From a virus, in the IMG/VR virus record IMGVR_UViG_3300046002_004872, positions 1 to 23,961 of that record: DNA of 23,961 nt. One strand, 5' to 3'. The translations under genes were made by a program, and so were the position numbers. Below, in pieces: positions 13,859-19,615 of the stretch (its first letter is position 1; the number at the start of each line of letters is the position of its first letter). The notes under the pieces were generated by a model. It was not told the DNA's origin and did no database searches. It saw only the letters and a program-made list of their open reading frames with translations.

Positions 13859-14718
13859 AGATTCTTATAACAGGAGACGCCGGCTTCGTCGGCCGCGCCT
13901 TTCACAGAGCGCTAGATAACAAAGGCCATGAGATCACCGGCATCGACATCGCAAACGGCATCGATTGCAGGGATTTCTTCAAGAAGGACGACACCAGATA
14001 CGACGTAGTTATTCACCTCGCAGCAATCGTCGGGGGCAGGGCCACGATTGAAGGCAACCCTTTGGCCGTTGCCAGCGACCTCGCAATCGACAGCGACATG
14101 TTCCAGTGGGCAGTAAGAACCAAACCAAAGCATCTTGTTTATTACAGCAGCTCGGCGGCATACCCAATTTATTTGCAAAAAGCCGCCTACAAGCAAAGAC
14201 TTCGAGAAGGCGACATCAATCTCGACCACATTCGCACGCCAGACTTGAGCTACGGATGGGCAAAATTAACAGGCGAAACTTTGGCACAATACGCAAGAGC
14301 AGAAGGAATCAAAGTCAACATCCTGCGACCATTTAGCGGATACGGCAGCGACCAGGCGCTCGATTACCCATTCCCATCCTTAATCGCACGCGGCAAAGCC
14401 AAACTTGACCCATTTGAAGTATGGGGAACAGGCGAGCAAGTCCGCGACTTTATTCACATCGACGACGTTGTTGCAGCTACATTCGAAGCGATCACAAACA
14501 ACATTCAAACCTTAAACCTTTGCACTGGGCGACCGGTTTCATTTATCCAGCTCGCAGAGATGATCATGTTGGCGCAGGGATACTTGGCCCCAATTAAGAA
14601 GCATCCAAGTAAACCAAGCGGAGTCGAATACCGAGTAGGCGACCCCACAAAAATGTTGAAGATTTATGAACCAAAGATCAGCCTAGAAGAAGGAATCGCC
14701 AGAGCACTTGCAGAATAA
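13855..14718 (+). CDS. NAD-dependent nucleotide-sugar epimerase/dehydratase
   Basis: A 287-residue extended short-chain dehydrogenase. The ATG overlapping the previous stop (ATGA) gives MKILITGDAGFVGRAF, with the Rossmann glycine motif GxxGxxG at residues 7-13. IDIANGIDCRD and HLAAIVGG (strand 4 'HLAA') follow, then YYSSSAAYP with the catalytic Ser/Thr, and the catalytic pair Tyr133-x3-Lys137 in SYGWAKLTGE. Later VWGTGEQVRDFIHIDDVV is the common C-terminal sugar-binding motif of GDP-fucose-synthase- and UDP-glucose-epimerase-like enzymes. It would supply an activated sugar for the two transferases upstream. Substrate cannot be told from sequence. The gene ends at a strong terminator. Confidence 0.88.
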   Translation: MKILITGDAGFVGRAFHRALDNKGHEITGIDIANGIDCRDFFKKDDTRYDVVIHLAAIVGGRATIEGNPLAVASDLAIDSDMFQWAVRTKPKHLVYYSSSAAYPIYLQKAAYKQRLREGDINLDHIRTPDLSYGWAKLTGETLAQYARAEGIKVNILRPFSGYGSDQALDYPFPSLIARGKAKLDPFEVWGTGEQVRDFIHIDDVVAATFEAITNNIQTLNLCTGRPVSFIQLAEMIMLAQGYLAPIKKHPSKPSGVEYRVGDPTKMLKIYEPKISLEEGIARALAE

Positions 14719-14758
14719 AAAACCCCCCATCGCTGTCTACAAAGCGATGGGGGGTTTT
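14719..14758. terminator. Bidirectional intrinsic terminator
   Basis: A perfect 16-bp stem, AAAACCCCCCATCGCT (14719-14734) with AGCGATGGGGGGTTTT (14743-14758), around an 8-base loop. There are A-runs on the left and T-runs on the right, so it works for transcripts arriving from both sides: the rightward sugar cluster (ends 14718) and the leftward operon (ends 14767). Confidence 0.93.
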
Positions 14759-14766
14759 CTTCGTCC

Positions 14767-15009
14767 CTAGATCAGATCGGACGGATCCCGAATCGGGCGC
14801 ATTATTCGAGCGATCTGCCGGTTGCCCCAAAATACAAGCAACCAGGTAGGAAGAGTGGGAACACGCAGCTCCTTCCGGGGCAGCAACACAATCAGGAAAG
14901 ACCACAAACCAAAGAAGAAGCCAAAGGTAAACCAAAACCAGATCCGTCGGCCATAGGCCAGCGCCAGGATTCCAGCAACAGGAGCAATGGCCAGATTCCA
15001 CCAGCTCAT
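14767..15009 (-). CDS. Small membrane protein, last gene of the leftward operon
   Basis: An 80-residue protein. The start at MSWWNLAIAPVAG was chosen because it makes an ATGA overlap with the upstream ribbon-helix-helix gene; the frame is open further upstream but would overlap that gene fully. Hydrophobic segments at about residues 5-20 (NLAIAPVAGILALAYG) and 23-44 (IWFWFTFGFFFGLWSFLIVLL), then a basic amphipathic part (PRKELRVPTLPTWLLVFWG) and a polar tail with RQIARIMRPIRDPSD. It is not recognised; a Trp/Phe-rich small membrane protein. The neighbour has DNA-binding character, so an operon role in host takeover is possible but untested. Confidence 0.7.
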   Translation of the reverse strand: MSWWNLAIAPVAGILALAYGRRIWFWFTFGFFFGLWSFLIVLLPRKELRVPTLPTWLLVFWGNRQIARIMRPIRDPSDLI

Positions 15010-15137
15010 CGCACGTAGGCCTTCAGAGCATCCACGATGACTTCGCTGACCGACTTTGAATCGGCGGCAGCTTTGACCTTTACAGCAGCCCACAGAGAAT
15101 CCGACACCCGAACCGAACGCGCCTTCTTAACGGCCAT
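15006..15137 (-). CDS. Ribbon-helix-helix DNA-binding protein
   Basis: A 43-residue protein, too short for most gene finders. It has the MetJ/Arc/CopG pattern: a basic beta strand (RSVRVSDSLW), helix 1 (AAVKVKAAAD), a short turn with S-V-S (KSVSE), and helix 2 (VIVDALKAYV). Such proteins form dimers whose strand pair reads an operator. It could control the leftward operon or the divergent control region at 15636-15875, which has several palindromes. The start ATG overlaps the upstream gene's end by 11 bases; the stop overlaps the next ATG (ATGA on the minus strand). RHH repressors in phages are common; the target is not shown by the sequence. Confidence 0.82.
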   Translation of the reverse strand: MAVKKARSVRVSDSLWAAVKVKAAADSKSVSEVIVDALKAYVR

Positions 15138-15285
15138 TAGAAATCACCTCGTCGATCATTACCGAGCAAGAGCCATAGCCAGAACCAGTCCAGCAGACAT
15201 CGCGAGTGCCATAGGTCAAGGCCACTAGTGCAACCAGGGCGACGACAAGGGCGACGCGACGGCGACGGACAAACTTGCGATCCAT
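15127..15285 (-). CDS. Small exported or membrane protein with two Cys
   Basis: A 52-residue protein read from the minus strand. It starts MDRKFVRRRRVALVVALVAL; the four Arg before a short hydrophobic stretch (residues about 11-24) form an N-in membrane helix or signal anchor. The outside part holds VCWTGSGYGSCSV, with Cys31 and Cys40, perhaps forming a disulfide, and ends with EVISNGR. The ribosome site is AAGGGATGAAA before ATG. It overlaps the preceding gene region by four bases' distance and the RHH gene by 11 bases. Not recognised. Confidence 0.65.
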   Translation of the reverse strand: MDRKFVRRRRVALVVALVALVALTYGTRDVCWTGSGYGSCSVMIDEVISNGR

Positions 15286-15287
15286 TT

Positions 15288-15461
15288 TCATCCCTTCACC
15301 TGGCGTAAAACTTCTAGATAAGAAGGAAGAGCAGACAAGACATTTACTAAGACCGCCTCCATCAATTCAGGATCCTGCGACTCTGAAGCATCAACCAGAT
15401 TCCGACCAGCAAGATCCATCGCATCGCTGATATCAATAAACAAAGACTTTATTGCACCCAT
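15288..15461 (-). CDS. Small helical protein of the leftward operon
   Basis: A 57-residue protein on the minus strand, beginning MGAIKSLFIDISDAMDLAG and ending LEVLRQVKG, almost all helix by residue pattern (SESQDPELMEAVLVNVLSAL in the middle). A good ribosome site, GAGGTGAAATAA, overlaps the end of the upstream gene, whose TAA lies directly before this ATG. No family recognised. The tight spacing on both sides shows it is part of the five-gene leftward unit. Confidence 0.65.
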   Translation of the reverse strand: MGAIKSLFIDISDAMDLAGRNLVDASESQDPELMEAVLVNVLSALPSYLEVLRQVKG

Positions 15462-15635
15462 TTATTTCACCTCAAATTCTGAATTCTTGCGAAGACAAAA
15501 GACGCAGACATTCATCCAGTAACGCTCGCCATTTGGATGTTGATATTGACGCTTGTAAAGTGCCTGCCAGCGACCATCGCAGGCATCGCAATCAGGAAGA
15601 CCCGGAACCTTTGTGTTTGAAATTTTTGAAATCAT
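15462..15635 (-). CDS. Small zinc-ribbon-like protein, first gene of the leftward operon
   Basis: A 57-residue protein, minus strand. The ATG giving MISKISNTKVPG was chosen because CGGGGGTAATAAA lies just before it. Cys16-x2-Cys19 (CDAC) and Cys44-x2-Cys47 (CVFC) are spaced as a four-Cys zinc ribbon, with an aromatic, charged loop between (QALYKRQYQHPNGERYW). Such mini-ribbons bind nucleic acid or partner proteins. It is the leading gene of the operon, next to the divergent control region. Confidence 0.65.
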   Translation of the reverse strand: MISKISNTKVPGLPDCDACDGRWQALYKRQYQHPNGERYWMNVCVFCLRKNSEFEVK

Positions 15636-15875
15636 TTTATTACCCCCGTAGACTGAGACATTCGCTCTTTGCCCACACCCATAACTTAGGGCTTGTCTAT
15701 ACAAGAAGCAATACAGACACACACATTTATCCTGTGAGTTTTATCCACAGGCAAGGCAAACTGAGCGTGAACGCCAGCGCCCTGGCGGATCAACGGCGTG
15801 GCTAACCGACAAACAGGCCCGATACCCCCCACAATTGGCAACGACAAGGCATAGCGCCACAAGACTGGGGGAATA
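15636..15875. promoter_or_regulatory. Divergent control region between leftward and rightward operons
   Basis: This 240-base stretch lies between the two divergent units and has no credible gene. It contains a 5-bp palindrome CTTGT-ctat-ACAAG (15692-15705) and an inverted repeat CCTGTG-N9-CACAGG (15731-15751). The second half overlaps TTATCCACA (15741-15749), identical to the DnaA-box consensus. On the minus strand TTGCTT (15711-15706) and TAAGTT (15688-15683) are 17 bases apart and could be a weak leftward promoter with the first palindrome in its spacer. No convincing rightward promoter was found. Promoter calls are tentative. Confidence 0.6.
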
Positions 15876-16034
15876 ATGGAAATACAGCTTATCATTGGAG
15901 CAGGGATCGCAGCGACGGGAATCATCACCGCTTTATTATTGCGATGGCAAAACGATCCACTCGAGAACGAAATCCGAGAAGCACTGCAATACGAAAGCAA
16001 ACAGAAGCGGATCAAGAAGGCGCTCAAAAAATGA
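15876..16034 (+). CDS. Small membrane-anchored protein, first gene of the rightward operon
   Basis: A 52-residue protein starting after CTGGGGGAATA (ribosome site) at the first ATG. It has an N-terminal hydrophobic helix, residues about 3-22 (IQLIIGAGIAATGIITALLL), then a positively charged helical tail (NEIREALQYESKQKRIKKAL). It overlaps the following gene by four bases (ATGA). One membrane helix with a basic cytoplasmic tail. Not recognised. As the leading gene of the early operon it may act early in infection, by inference. Confidence 0.65.
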   Translation: MEIQLIIGAGIAATGIITALLLRWQNDPLENEIREALQYESKQKRIKKALKK

Positions 16035-16369
16035 ATTTAGATCGACGCCCACTCTTTGCAGTACACACTAATGAGCAGGGAAAGATTTCGATCTACCTAG
16101 AAGAGCAAAATGCAGTTCTGGATTTGCTAGAAGAAGCAGGCAGGGAAGCAAATGGCGACTACATCGCAGCTTTGAATCAAGCAGCTCATACAAATCAAAT
16201 CTCACCAGACAACAGCGAGTGGCTCGAGTATGAAAGAATGCGACAATTACTACCGGCGACAGTTTTGCTAATTGCATCGATGACAGAGAACGAAGCACTC
16301 GATCTCGCACAGGACATTGTGCGCAACGTTGCAACTCGAAGAAAACCACGATTGGAAATCGTAAAGTAA
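16031..16369 (+). CDS. Unknown 112-residue protein
   Basis: Start taken at the ATG that overlaps the upstream stop (ATGA), giving MNLDRRPLFAVHTNEQGKI; the frame is open 87 bases upstream but that part is the upstream gene. A short beta start (ISIYLEEQNAVLDLLEE) is followed by helices with hydrophobic faces (LLPATVLLIASMTENEALDL, AQDIVRNVAT). It ends directly before the next ATG. The residue pattern suggests a small alpha/beta protein; it has no motifs I recognise. Confidence 0.65.
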   Translation: MNLDRRPLFAVHTNEQGKISIYLEEQNAVLDLLEEAGREANGDYIAALNQAAHTNQISPDNSEWLEYERMRQLLPATVLLIASMTENEALDLAQDIVRNVATRRKPRLEIVK

Positions 16370-16720
16370 ATGGCAAATCCAAACGGACGCAAGGGCGCAC
16401 TCTTTGAAACAGATGTGATGCGATGGCTGCGTTCGGTTGGAGCAATTGCGGAACGATTGACCAAAGCCGGTAGCAAAGATGAAGGCGACATCGTCTGCAT
16501 CGTTGCAGGCAAAACTTATATTCTGGAATTAAAAAATCAAAAGAGCATTTCACTCCCAGTGTTTTGGGAAGAAGCAATTACTGAAGCAGGGAATTATGCA
16601 AAAGCCAGAGGACTCGAGCAAACTCCCCCGGCTTATGTGATAATTAAGAGACGCAATGCAGGAATTGAAAAAGCCTGGGTTGTAGAGAATTTAGAGCAGT
16701 GGATAAAGCGCAATGATTAG
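16370..16720 (+). CDS. PD-(D/E)XK nuclease (Holliday-junction-resolvase-like)
   Basis: A 116-residue protein with the fold signature of small restriction-like nucleases. After the N-terminal NGRKGALFETDVMRWLR (Glu13 in helix 1) comes AGSKDEGDIVCIVAGKTYIL with Asp40, and then ELKNQK with Glu53-x-Lys55, i.e. D-x12-ExK. A basic C-terminal part with AYVIIKRRNAG and WVVENLEQWI closes the core strand. Such nucleases (VRR-Nuc or Holliday-junction-resolvase-like) process branched or damaged DNA in phage replication. It abuts the preceding gene exactly and overlaps WhiB by 8 bases. Recognition is by motif spacing. Confidence 0.82.
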   Translation: MANPNGRKGALFETDVMRWLRSVGAIAERLTKAGSKDEGDIVCIVAGKTYILELKNQKSISLPVFWEEAITEAGNYAKARGLEQTPPAYVIIKRRNAGIEKAWVVENLEQWIKRND

Positions 16721-17177
16721 AACAATCGAAAACTTTCCAATCGTGCGAATCTTTGAAAGCCCTGCATGCGCCGAAATCGGCGATCCTGATTATTTCTTCC
16801 CAGAAGGGAAAGTCCAAGAGGCAGAGCGCCTCCCAAACCTTCGCAGAATATGCGCTGGTTGTATTGAAAGAAAGGAATGCTTGGCATACGCCATCAAAGA
16901 AGAGATCCAACATGGCATCTGGGGCGGCAAGACGCCGTCCGAGAGGGGCTTAACCTTGAAACGAGATGAAATAAGACTTCGCAAGCAACGCGTCGTTAAA
17001 CTTCGTGATCAAGGAATCTCGACAAACGAAATCGCCAAAAAAGTAGGCATCAGGGTGACCCAGGTTTACCGGATCTTTACTGAAGCAAACAGGGCGAGAA
17101 AGCGAGAAGACCAATCAAACCAGATCAGAAATATTCAATCCGTCGATTCATCTTCATCATTGGAATCTCAACGGTGA
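16713..17177 (+). CDS. WhiB-family regulator with a C-terminal HTH
   Basis: A 154-residue protein. Cys19, Cys47, Cys50 and Cys56 (spacing C-x27-C-x2-C-x5-C) are the iron-sulfur ligands of WhiB proteins, followed by GIWGGKTPSERG (Gly-Ile-Trp-Gly-Gly turn at residues 68-72) and a basic DNA-binding stretch. WhiB proteins occur only in Actinobacteria and their phages and normally act on the housekeeping sigma factor or promoters. Unlike typical short WhiB proteins of about 80-130 residues, this has an extra helix-turn-helix at residues about 92-122 (KLRDQGISTNEIAKKVGI, then VTQVYRIF), as in sigma-region-4-like or resolvase-like DNA recognition. It overlaps the next gene by four bases (GTGA). Confidence 0.9.
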   Translation: MIRTIENFPIVRIFESPACAEIGDPDYFFPEGKVQEAERLPNLRRICAGCIERKECLAYAIKEEIQHGIWGGKTPSERGLTLKRDEIRLRKQRVVKLRDQGISTNEIAKKVGIRVTQVYRIFTEANRARKREDQSNQIRNIQSVDSSSSLESQR

Positions 17178-17563
17178 CTAGCGCAATCGCGGCAACAGCC
17201 CTAACACCAGCCCCGGCGACACCGCCGATCGTCTACGAGCAAAGGACACCGATGCAAGACATCGACCCAAAACTGCTCGCCAAAGAGTTACTGGAACCAC
17301 GCCAGTACGCATGCTTCACGCGAATAATTAGCAAGGAGAGCGCGTGGAGATCCGTCAATAACCCCGAAAGCTCTGCAAAGGGCGTAGGGCAACTCCTTGC
17401 TGGCACATACAAAAATCTAGGCATGCGACATCCGGAATCCAGAGTAAGCCAGACGATCGCAGCCCTAGCCTACATAGGACGCAGATACGGATCCGGTGGC
17501 CCCTGTGGCGCTTGGAAACATTGGACAAAGAAAAAAATAGAAACCGGCTATGGCTGGTATTAG
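17174..17563 (+). CDS. Lysozyme-like / SLT-type protein in the early region
   Basis: A 129-residue protein. GTG start at 17174 is chosen because it makes a GTGA overlap with WhiB; an internal ATG at residue 27 is possible. After an Ala/Thr/Pro-rich start (about 1-20), RIISKESAWRSVNNPESSAKG has Glu55 in an ES motif as in transglycosylase/lysozyme domains, and VGQLLAGTYKNLG is the 'GlmQl...T' element; GGPCGAWKHW closes the domain. It would cut the glycan strand of peptidoglycan. No clear signal peptide. Its location far from holin and endolysin is odd. Confidence 0.72.
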   Translation: MTSAIAATALTPAPATPPIVYEQRTPMQDIDPKLLAKELLEPRQYACFTRIISKESAWRSVNNPESSAKGVGQLLAGTYKNLGMRHPESRVSQTIAALAYIGRRYGSGGPCGAWKHWTKKKIETGYGWY

Positions 17564-17571
17564 GGGGAAGA

Positions 17572-17886
17572 ATGACAATAGAGATAGAGCATGGCGTCGT
17601 TGATTTTGACGACGGAGTAGGCCAATGGCTGCGCCAATACAAAGAAGCGCAGGCAGAAGCCAAGAAGTGGGGAGAAGTGGCCGACATTGCCCGATCGCAC
17701 TTAGAAGCAGCGATGGGCGATGCCGAGCTTGCAATGTATCAAAATCGCCCCGTCGTTAGATGGACAAAAGTCGAAACTACACGCTTCGATACCAAGCGAG
17801 CTAGGGAAATTCTTCCCCAGCAAGTTATACAAACTCTCGAAACCGTTTCAACAAGCAGACGATTTACGATCGTGGAGCAGGACTAA
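17572..17886 (+). CDS. YqaJ C-terminal-domain-like accessory protein
   Basis: A 104-residue protein; the ATG after TAGGGGGAAGA is used, not the earlier one inside the upstream gene. Helical first half (VGQWLRQYKEAQAEAKKWGE, VADIARSHLEAAMGDAELA) and a second half with RPVVRWTKVETTRFDTKRAR and STSRRFTIVEQD. The ending 'R.V.W..V.T.RFD.KRF/A.....P.......T.SRRF.v' is what I remember from the C-terminal part of YqaJ-type recombinase proteins in actinophages. The catalytic domain is missing, but a Cas4-type exonuclease gene follows one small gene later, so this may be a separate helper to it. Family assignment is tentative. Confidence 0.6.
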   Translation: MTIEIEHGVVDFDDGVGQWLRQYKEAQAEAKKWGEVADIARSHLEAAMGDAELAMYQNRPVVRWTKVETTRFDTKRAREILPQQVIQTLETVSTSRRFTIVEQD

Positions 17887-17978
17887 TGAGCCTGCCCACA
17901 ATTATCCCAAACCCAGGCATTACAGAGCCGCCCATCTTCACACCCTACGAAGACGACGAAGAAGAGGACGACGACTAA
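17886..17978 (+). CDS. Very small acidic protein (30 residues)
   Basis: A 30-codon frame beginning in a TAATG overlap and ending directly before the ATG of the exonuclease. It starts MSLPTIIPNPGITEPPIF and ends in a run of Asp and Glu. Conservation of spacing on both sides suggests it is translated; the acidic tail could mimic DNA or bind a basic partner, but this is guesswork. Confidence 0.5.
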   Translation: MSLPTIIPNPGITEPPIFTPYEDDEEEDDD

Positions 17979-18716
17979 ATGTTCGTATCACCGCACGCAC
18001 CAGGCAAGGCACTCGGGGATGAATTGGCAGCAATTATCACGAAGGCAGGCACATGGACATCAAGATCAAAGCAGGTATATATCGGGCCATCCGAAATAGG
18101 CCATTCATGCACCAGGCGCATCGCTTACAAGCTCCTCGATTGGGATAAAGCAAACGAGATGCCCGGCGGCGGAAACTGGGCAGCACAAGTCGGAACAGCG
18201 ATCCATGCGCACCTGGCCGAAATCTTCGGCAAACTTGAAGACTTTGAAGTCGAACAAAAGGTAACCATTCGGGCCAATCTTTCAGGCACAGTGGACTTAT
18301 TCGACAAGCGGCGCGGAATTGTTATGGATTGGAAAACTACAGGCAGCTCAGGGCTAGACAAGCGACGCAAAGAAGGAGCAACTGAGCAGCAGCTCGTGCA
18401 AGTACAACTCTACGGCTACGGTAAAGCGCAAGAAGGCGCCGAAGTGAATAAAGTCGCCCTGATTTATTTACCGACAAGCGGCAGCCTCGATGACTTGCAT
18501 GTAGAACTTCACGATTACGATGAATCAATTGCGATCGCAGCACTTGGCAGACTCGACACCGTCTACGGATTGCTTGCAACCGTTGATGTAGAGAACAGCC
18601 CGGAGCTTTGGCAATTGATTCCAGCAAGCCCCGATCGGCTTTGCAATTACTGCCCATACTTTCAGCCTTTCAGCACAAACTTAGCAAAGGCCTGCAACGG
18701 AGATACCACTCCATGA
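17979..18716 (+). CDS. Cas4-type / PD-(D/E)XK exonuclease with an iron-sulfur cluster
   Basis: A 245-residue nuclease of the RecB/Cas4 type found in many actinophages. Core motifs: GTVDLFDKRRGIVMDWKTTG, with Asp106 and D117-x-K119 (the metal and catalytic residues), and a downstream QVQLYGYG helix ('QxxxY') typical of RecB nucleases. Four Cys, C44 (SCTRR) and C222-x2-C225 and C239 (CNYCPYF, then AKAC), are placed like a 4Fe-4S cluster. It probably degrades DNA ends to provide ssDNA for recombination, together with the ssDNA-binding-like protein downstream. Overlaps next gene by four bases (ATGA). Confidence 0.88.
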   Translation: MFVSPHAPGKALGDELAAIITKAGTWTSRSKQVYIGPSEIGHSCTRRIAYKLLDWDKANEMPGGGNWAAQVGTAIHAHLAEIFGKLEDFEVEQKVTIRANLSGTVDLFDKRRGIVMDWKTTGSSGLDKRRKEGATEQQLVQVQLYGYGKAQEGAEVNKVALIYLPTSGSLDDLHVELHDYDESIAIAALGRLDTVYGLLATVDVENSPELWQLIPASPDRLCNYCPYFQPFSTNLAKACNGDTTP

Positions 18717-18826
18717 TCGAGAAGACTATCTCGGACATCGTAAAAGAAATCGCGGAAAACAATCCGCCTACAGCGTTGGAAAACCAACAACCAAGCAATA
18801 CCAAGATAAAGGGGGAAAGAGAATGA
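18713..18826 (+). CDS. Very small protein of 37 residues
   Basis: A short frame with ATGA overlaps at both ends, which strongly suggests it is translated. It begins MIEKTISDIVKEIAENNP, an amphipathic helix, and ends with a polar KIKGERE. Its last codons hold the ribosome site AAGGGGGAAAGAG for the next gene, so its translation may also unfold that site. Function unknown. Confidence 0.65.
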   Translation: MIEKTISDIVKEIAENNPPTALENQQPSNTKIKGERE

Positions 18827-19290
18827 ACTTCTCTGAACTAGCAACAGGCGGCGACCAGCCAAAGGTCGCAGATTTAGCAAACCAATTGCTGATCATCGAA
18901 CCGACAGAATACAAAGCAAGCATCACCACAGTACATGGCGAAACAGATGCGATCGAAGTTAACGTGACCAACCTCGACACTGGGGAAATTCACGATGGGC
19001 TTTTATTCTTCAACGTCGCACTCAAGAACGCACTCAAGAACAAAGTCGGCCAGAAGGTTCTAGCACGCATTGGACAGGGAACAGCAAAACCAGGAAAGTC
19101 AGCGCCCTGGATTTTAATCGATGCAACAAGCAACCCGGCAGATTTAGCAAAAGCAAACGCCTTCGTTGGCAACGCTGGAGCGAAGCAAGCGGCCGCGCCA
19201 GCTGCAGAGCCAAAGCAAGTGGTCACAGCCGAAGCATTGACGCCAGAGGTAATGGCACTCTTGGCACAGCTCGGAGCAAAGCCGGCATAA
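18823..19290 (+). CDS. ssDNA-binding-like protein
   Basis: A 155-residue protein beginning MNFSELATGGDQPKVADLAN, then LLIIEPTEYKASITTVHGET, DAIEVNVTNLDTGEIHDGL, and VGQKVLARIGQGTAKPGKSA before WILIDA. It has the beta-rich pattern of OB-fold proteins that I recall from actinophages beside Cas4-type exonucleases, where they are called ssDNA-binding proteins. The C-terminal part is a flexible Ala/Pro/Lys linker followed by a helical end (LTPEVMALLAQLGAKPA). It likely coats single strands made by the exonuclease. Ribosome site is GGGGGAAAGAG; overlap of four bases with the previous gene. Confidence 0.68.
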   Translation: MNFSELATGGDQPKVADLANQLLIIEPTEYKASITTVHGETDAIEVNVTNLDTGEIHDGLLFFNVALKNALKNKVGQKVLARIGQGTAKPGKSAPWILIDATSNPADLAKANAFVGNAGAKQAAAPAAEPKQVVTAEALTPEVMALLAQLGAKPA

Positions 19291-19414
19291 CATAGGAGAT
19301 TCCCGAGCAACACCTTCCACTCGGGGAAGGCGCGTGGGCCAGGCGGCCATAGGGGAAATGGATCGGTTCGATTCCGATCACACGCACAAAGAGATAACAA
19401 ACTAGGGGGTAACA
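19291..19414 (+). ncRNA. Structured gap with a tRNA-like element lacking an anticodon arm
   Basis: No gene fits this 124-base gap. Bases 19332-19386 look like a shortened tRNA: a stem GCGTG (19332-19336) with CACGC (19381-19385), a short arm GGCC-AGGC-GGCC (19337-19348), no anticodon arm, and a T-arm GATCGG-TTCGATT-CCGATC (19361-19379) whose loop TTCGATT matches the T-loop consensus. Upstream are two alternative 6-bp hairpins, CCCGAG/CTCGGG (19302-19307 with 19320-19325) and CCTTCC/GGAAGG (19313-19318 with 19325-19330). A full tRNA (about 72 bases) cannot be built because the part between the arms is too short. It might be a tRNA-like regulator, a decayed tRNA or an attachment-type fragment. 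Confidence 0.45.
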
Positions 19415-19615
19415 ATGGAAGACCAGAACGCGATGCTCAATGCGATTCTAGATCAGATCGAGATATGGCAACGACGGCCCACGCCAGAGTCATACAAAGA
19501 CCTATGCTGTGCCATCGAAAGAGAGCGCGGATTCAAAGAAGGCCTTCGACTTAGCGGAGCCATTGTCCGTAGCTTCTTGATCAAGATTGAAGAAGAGCAA
19601 GCAGACGACGAATGA
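19415..19615 (+). CDS. Small acidic helical protein before the primase
   Basis: A 66-residue protein with a ribosome site AGGGGGTAACA before ATG. It starts MEDQNAMLNAILDQIEIWQR and is mostly helix, with a central CC (LCCAIERERGFKEG) and an acidic tail (IEEEQADDE). It overlaps the primase-helicase by four bases (ATGA), which suggests coupled translation and possibly a role beside that enzyme. No family recognised. Confidence 0.7.
   Translation: MEDQNAMLNAILDQIEIWQRRPTPESYKDLCCAIERERGFKEGLRLSGAIVRSFLIKIEEEQADDE

Noticed and set aside
15452-15805. A 117-codon plus frame across the divergent control region
   Set aside because: It lies opposite a small operon gene and through the palindromes, has no ribosome site, and its composition is not protein-like.
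19302-19330. A pseudoknot made of the two overlapping hairpins
   Set aside because: The connecting loop over the first stem would have zero bases, which is sterically unlikely; alternative hairpins are a better reading.
19332-19386. A complete tRNA gene
   Set aside because: Only about 55 bases lie between the closing stem ends, with no room for an anticodon arm, and one acceptor pair is mismatched. It is listed only as tRNA-like.
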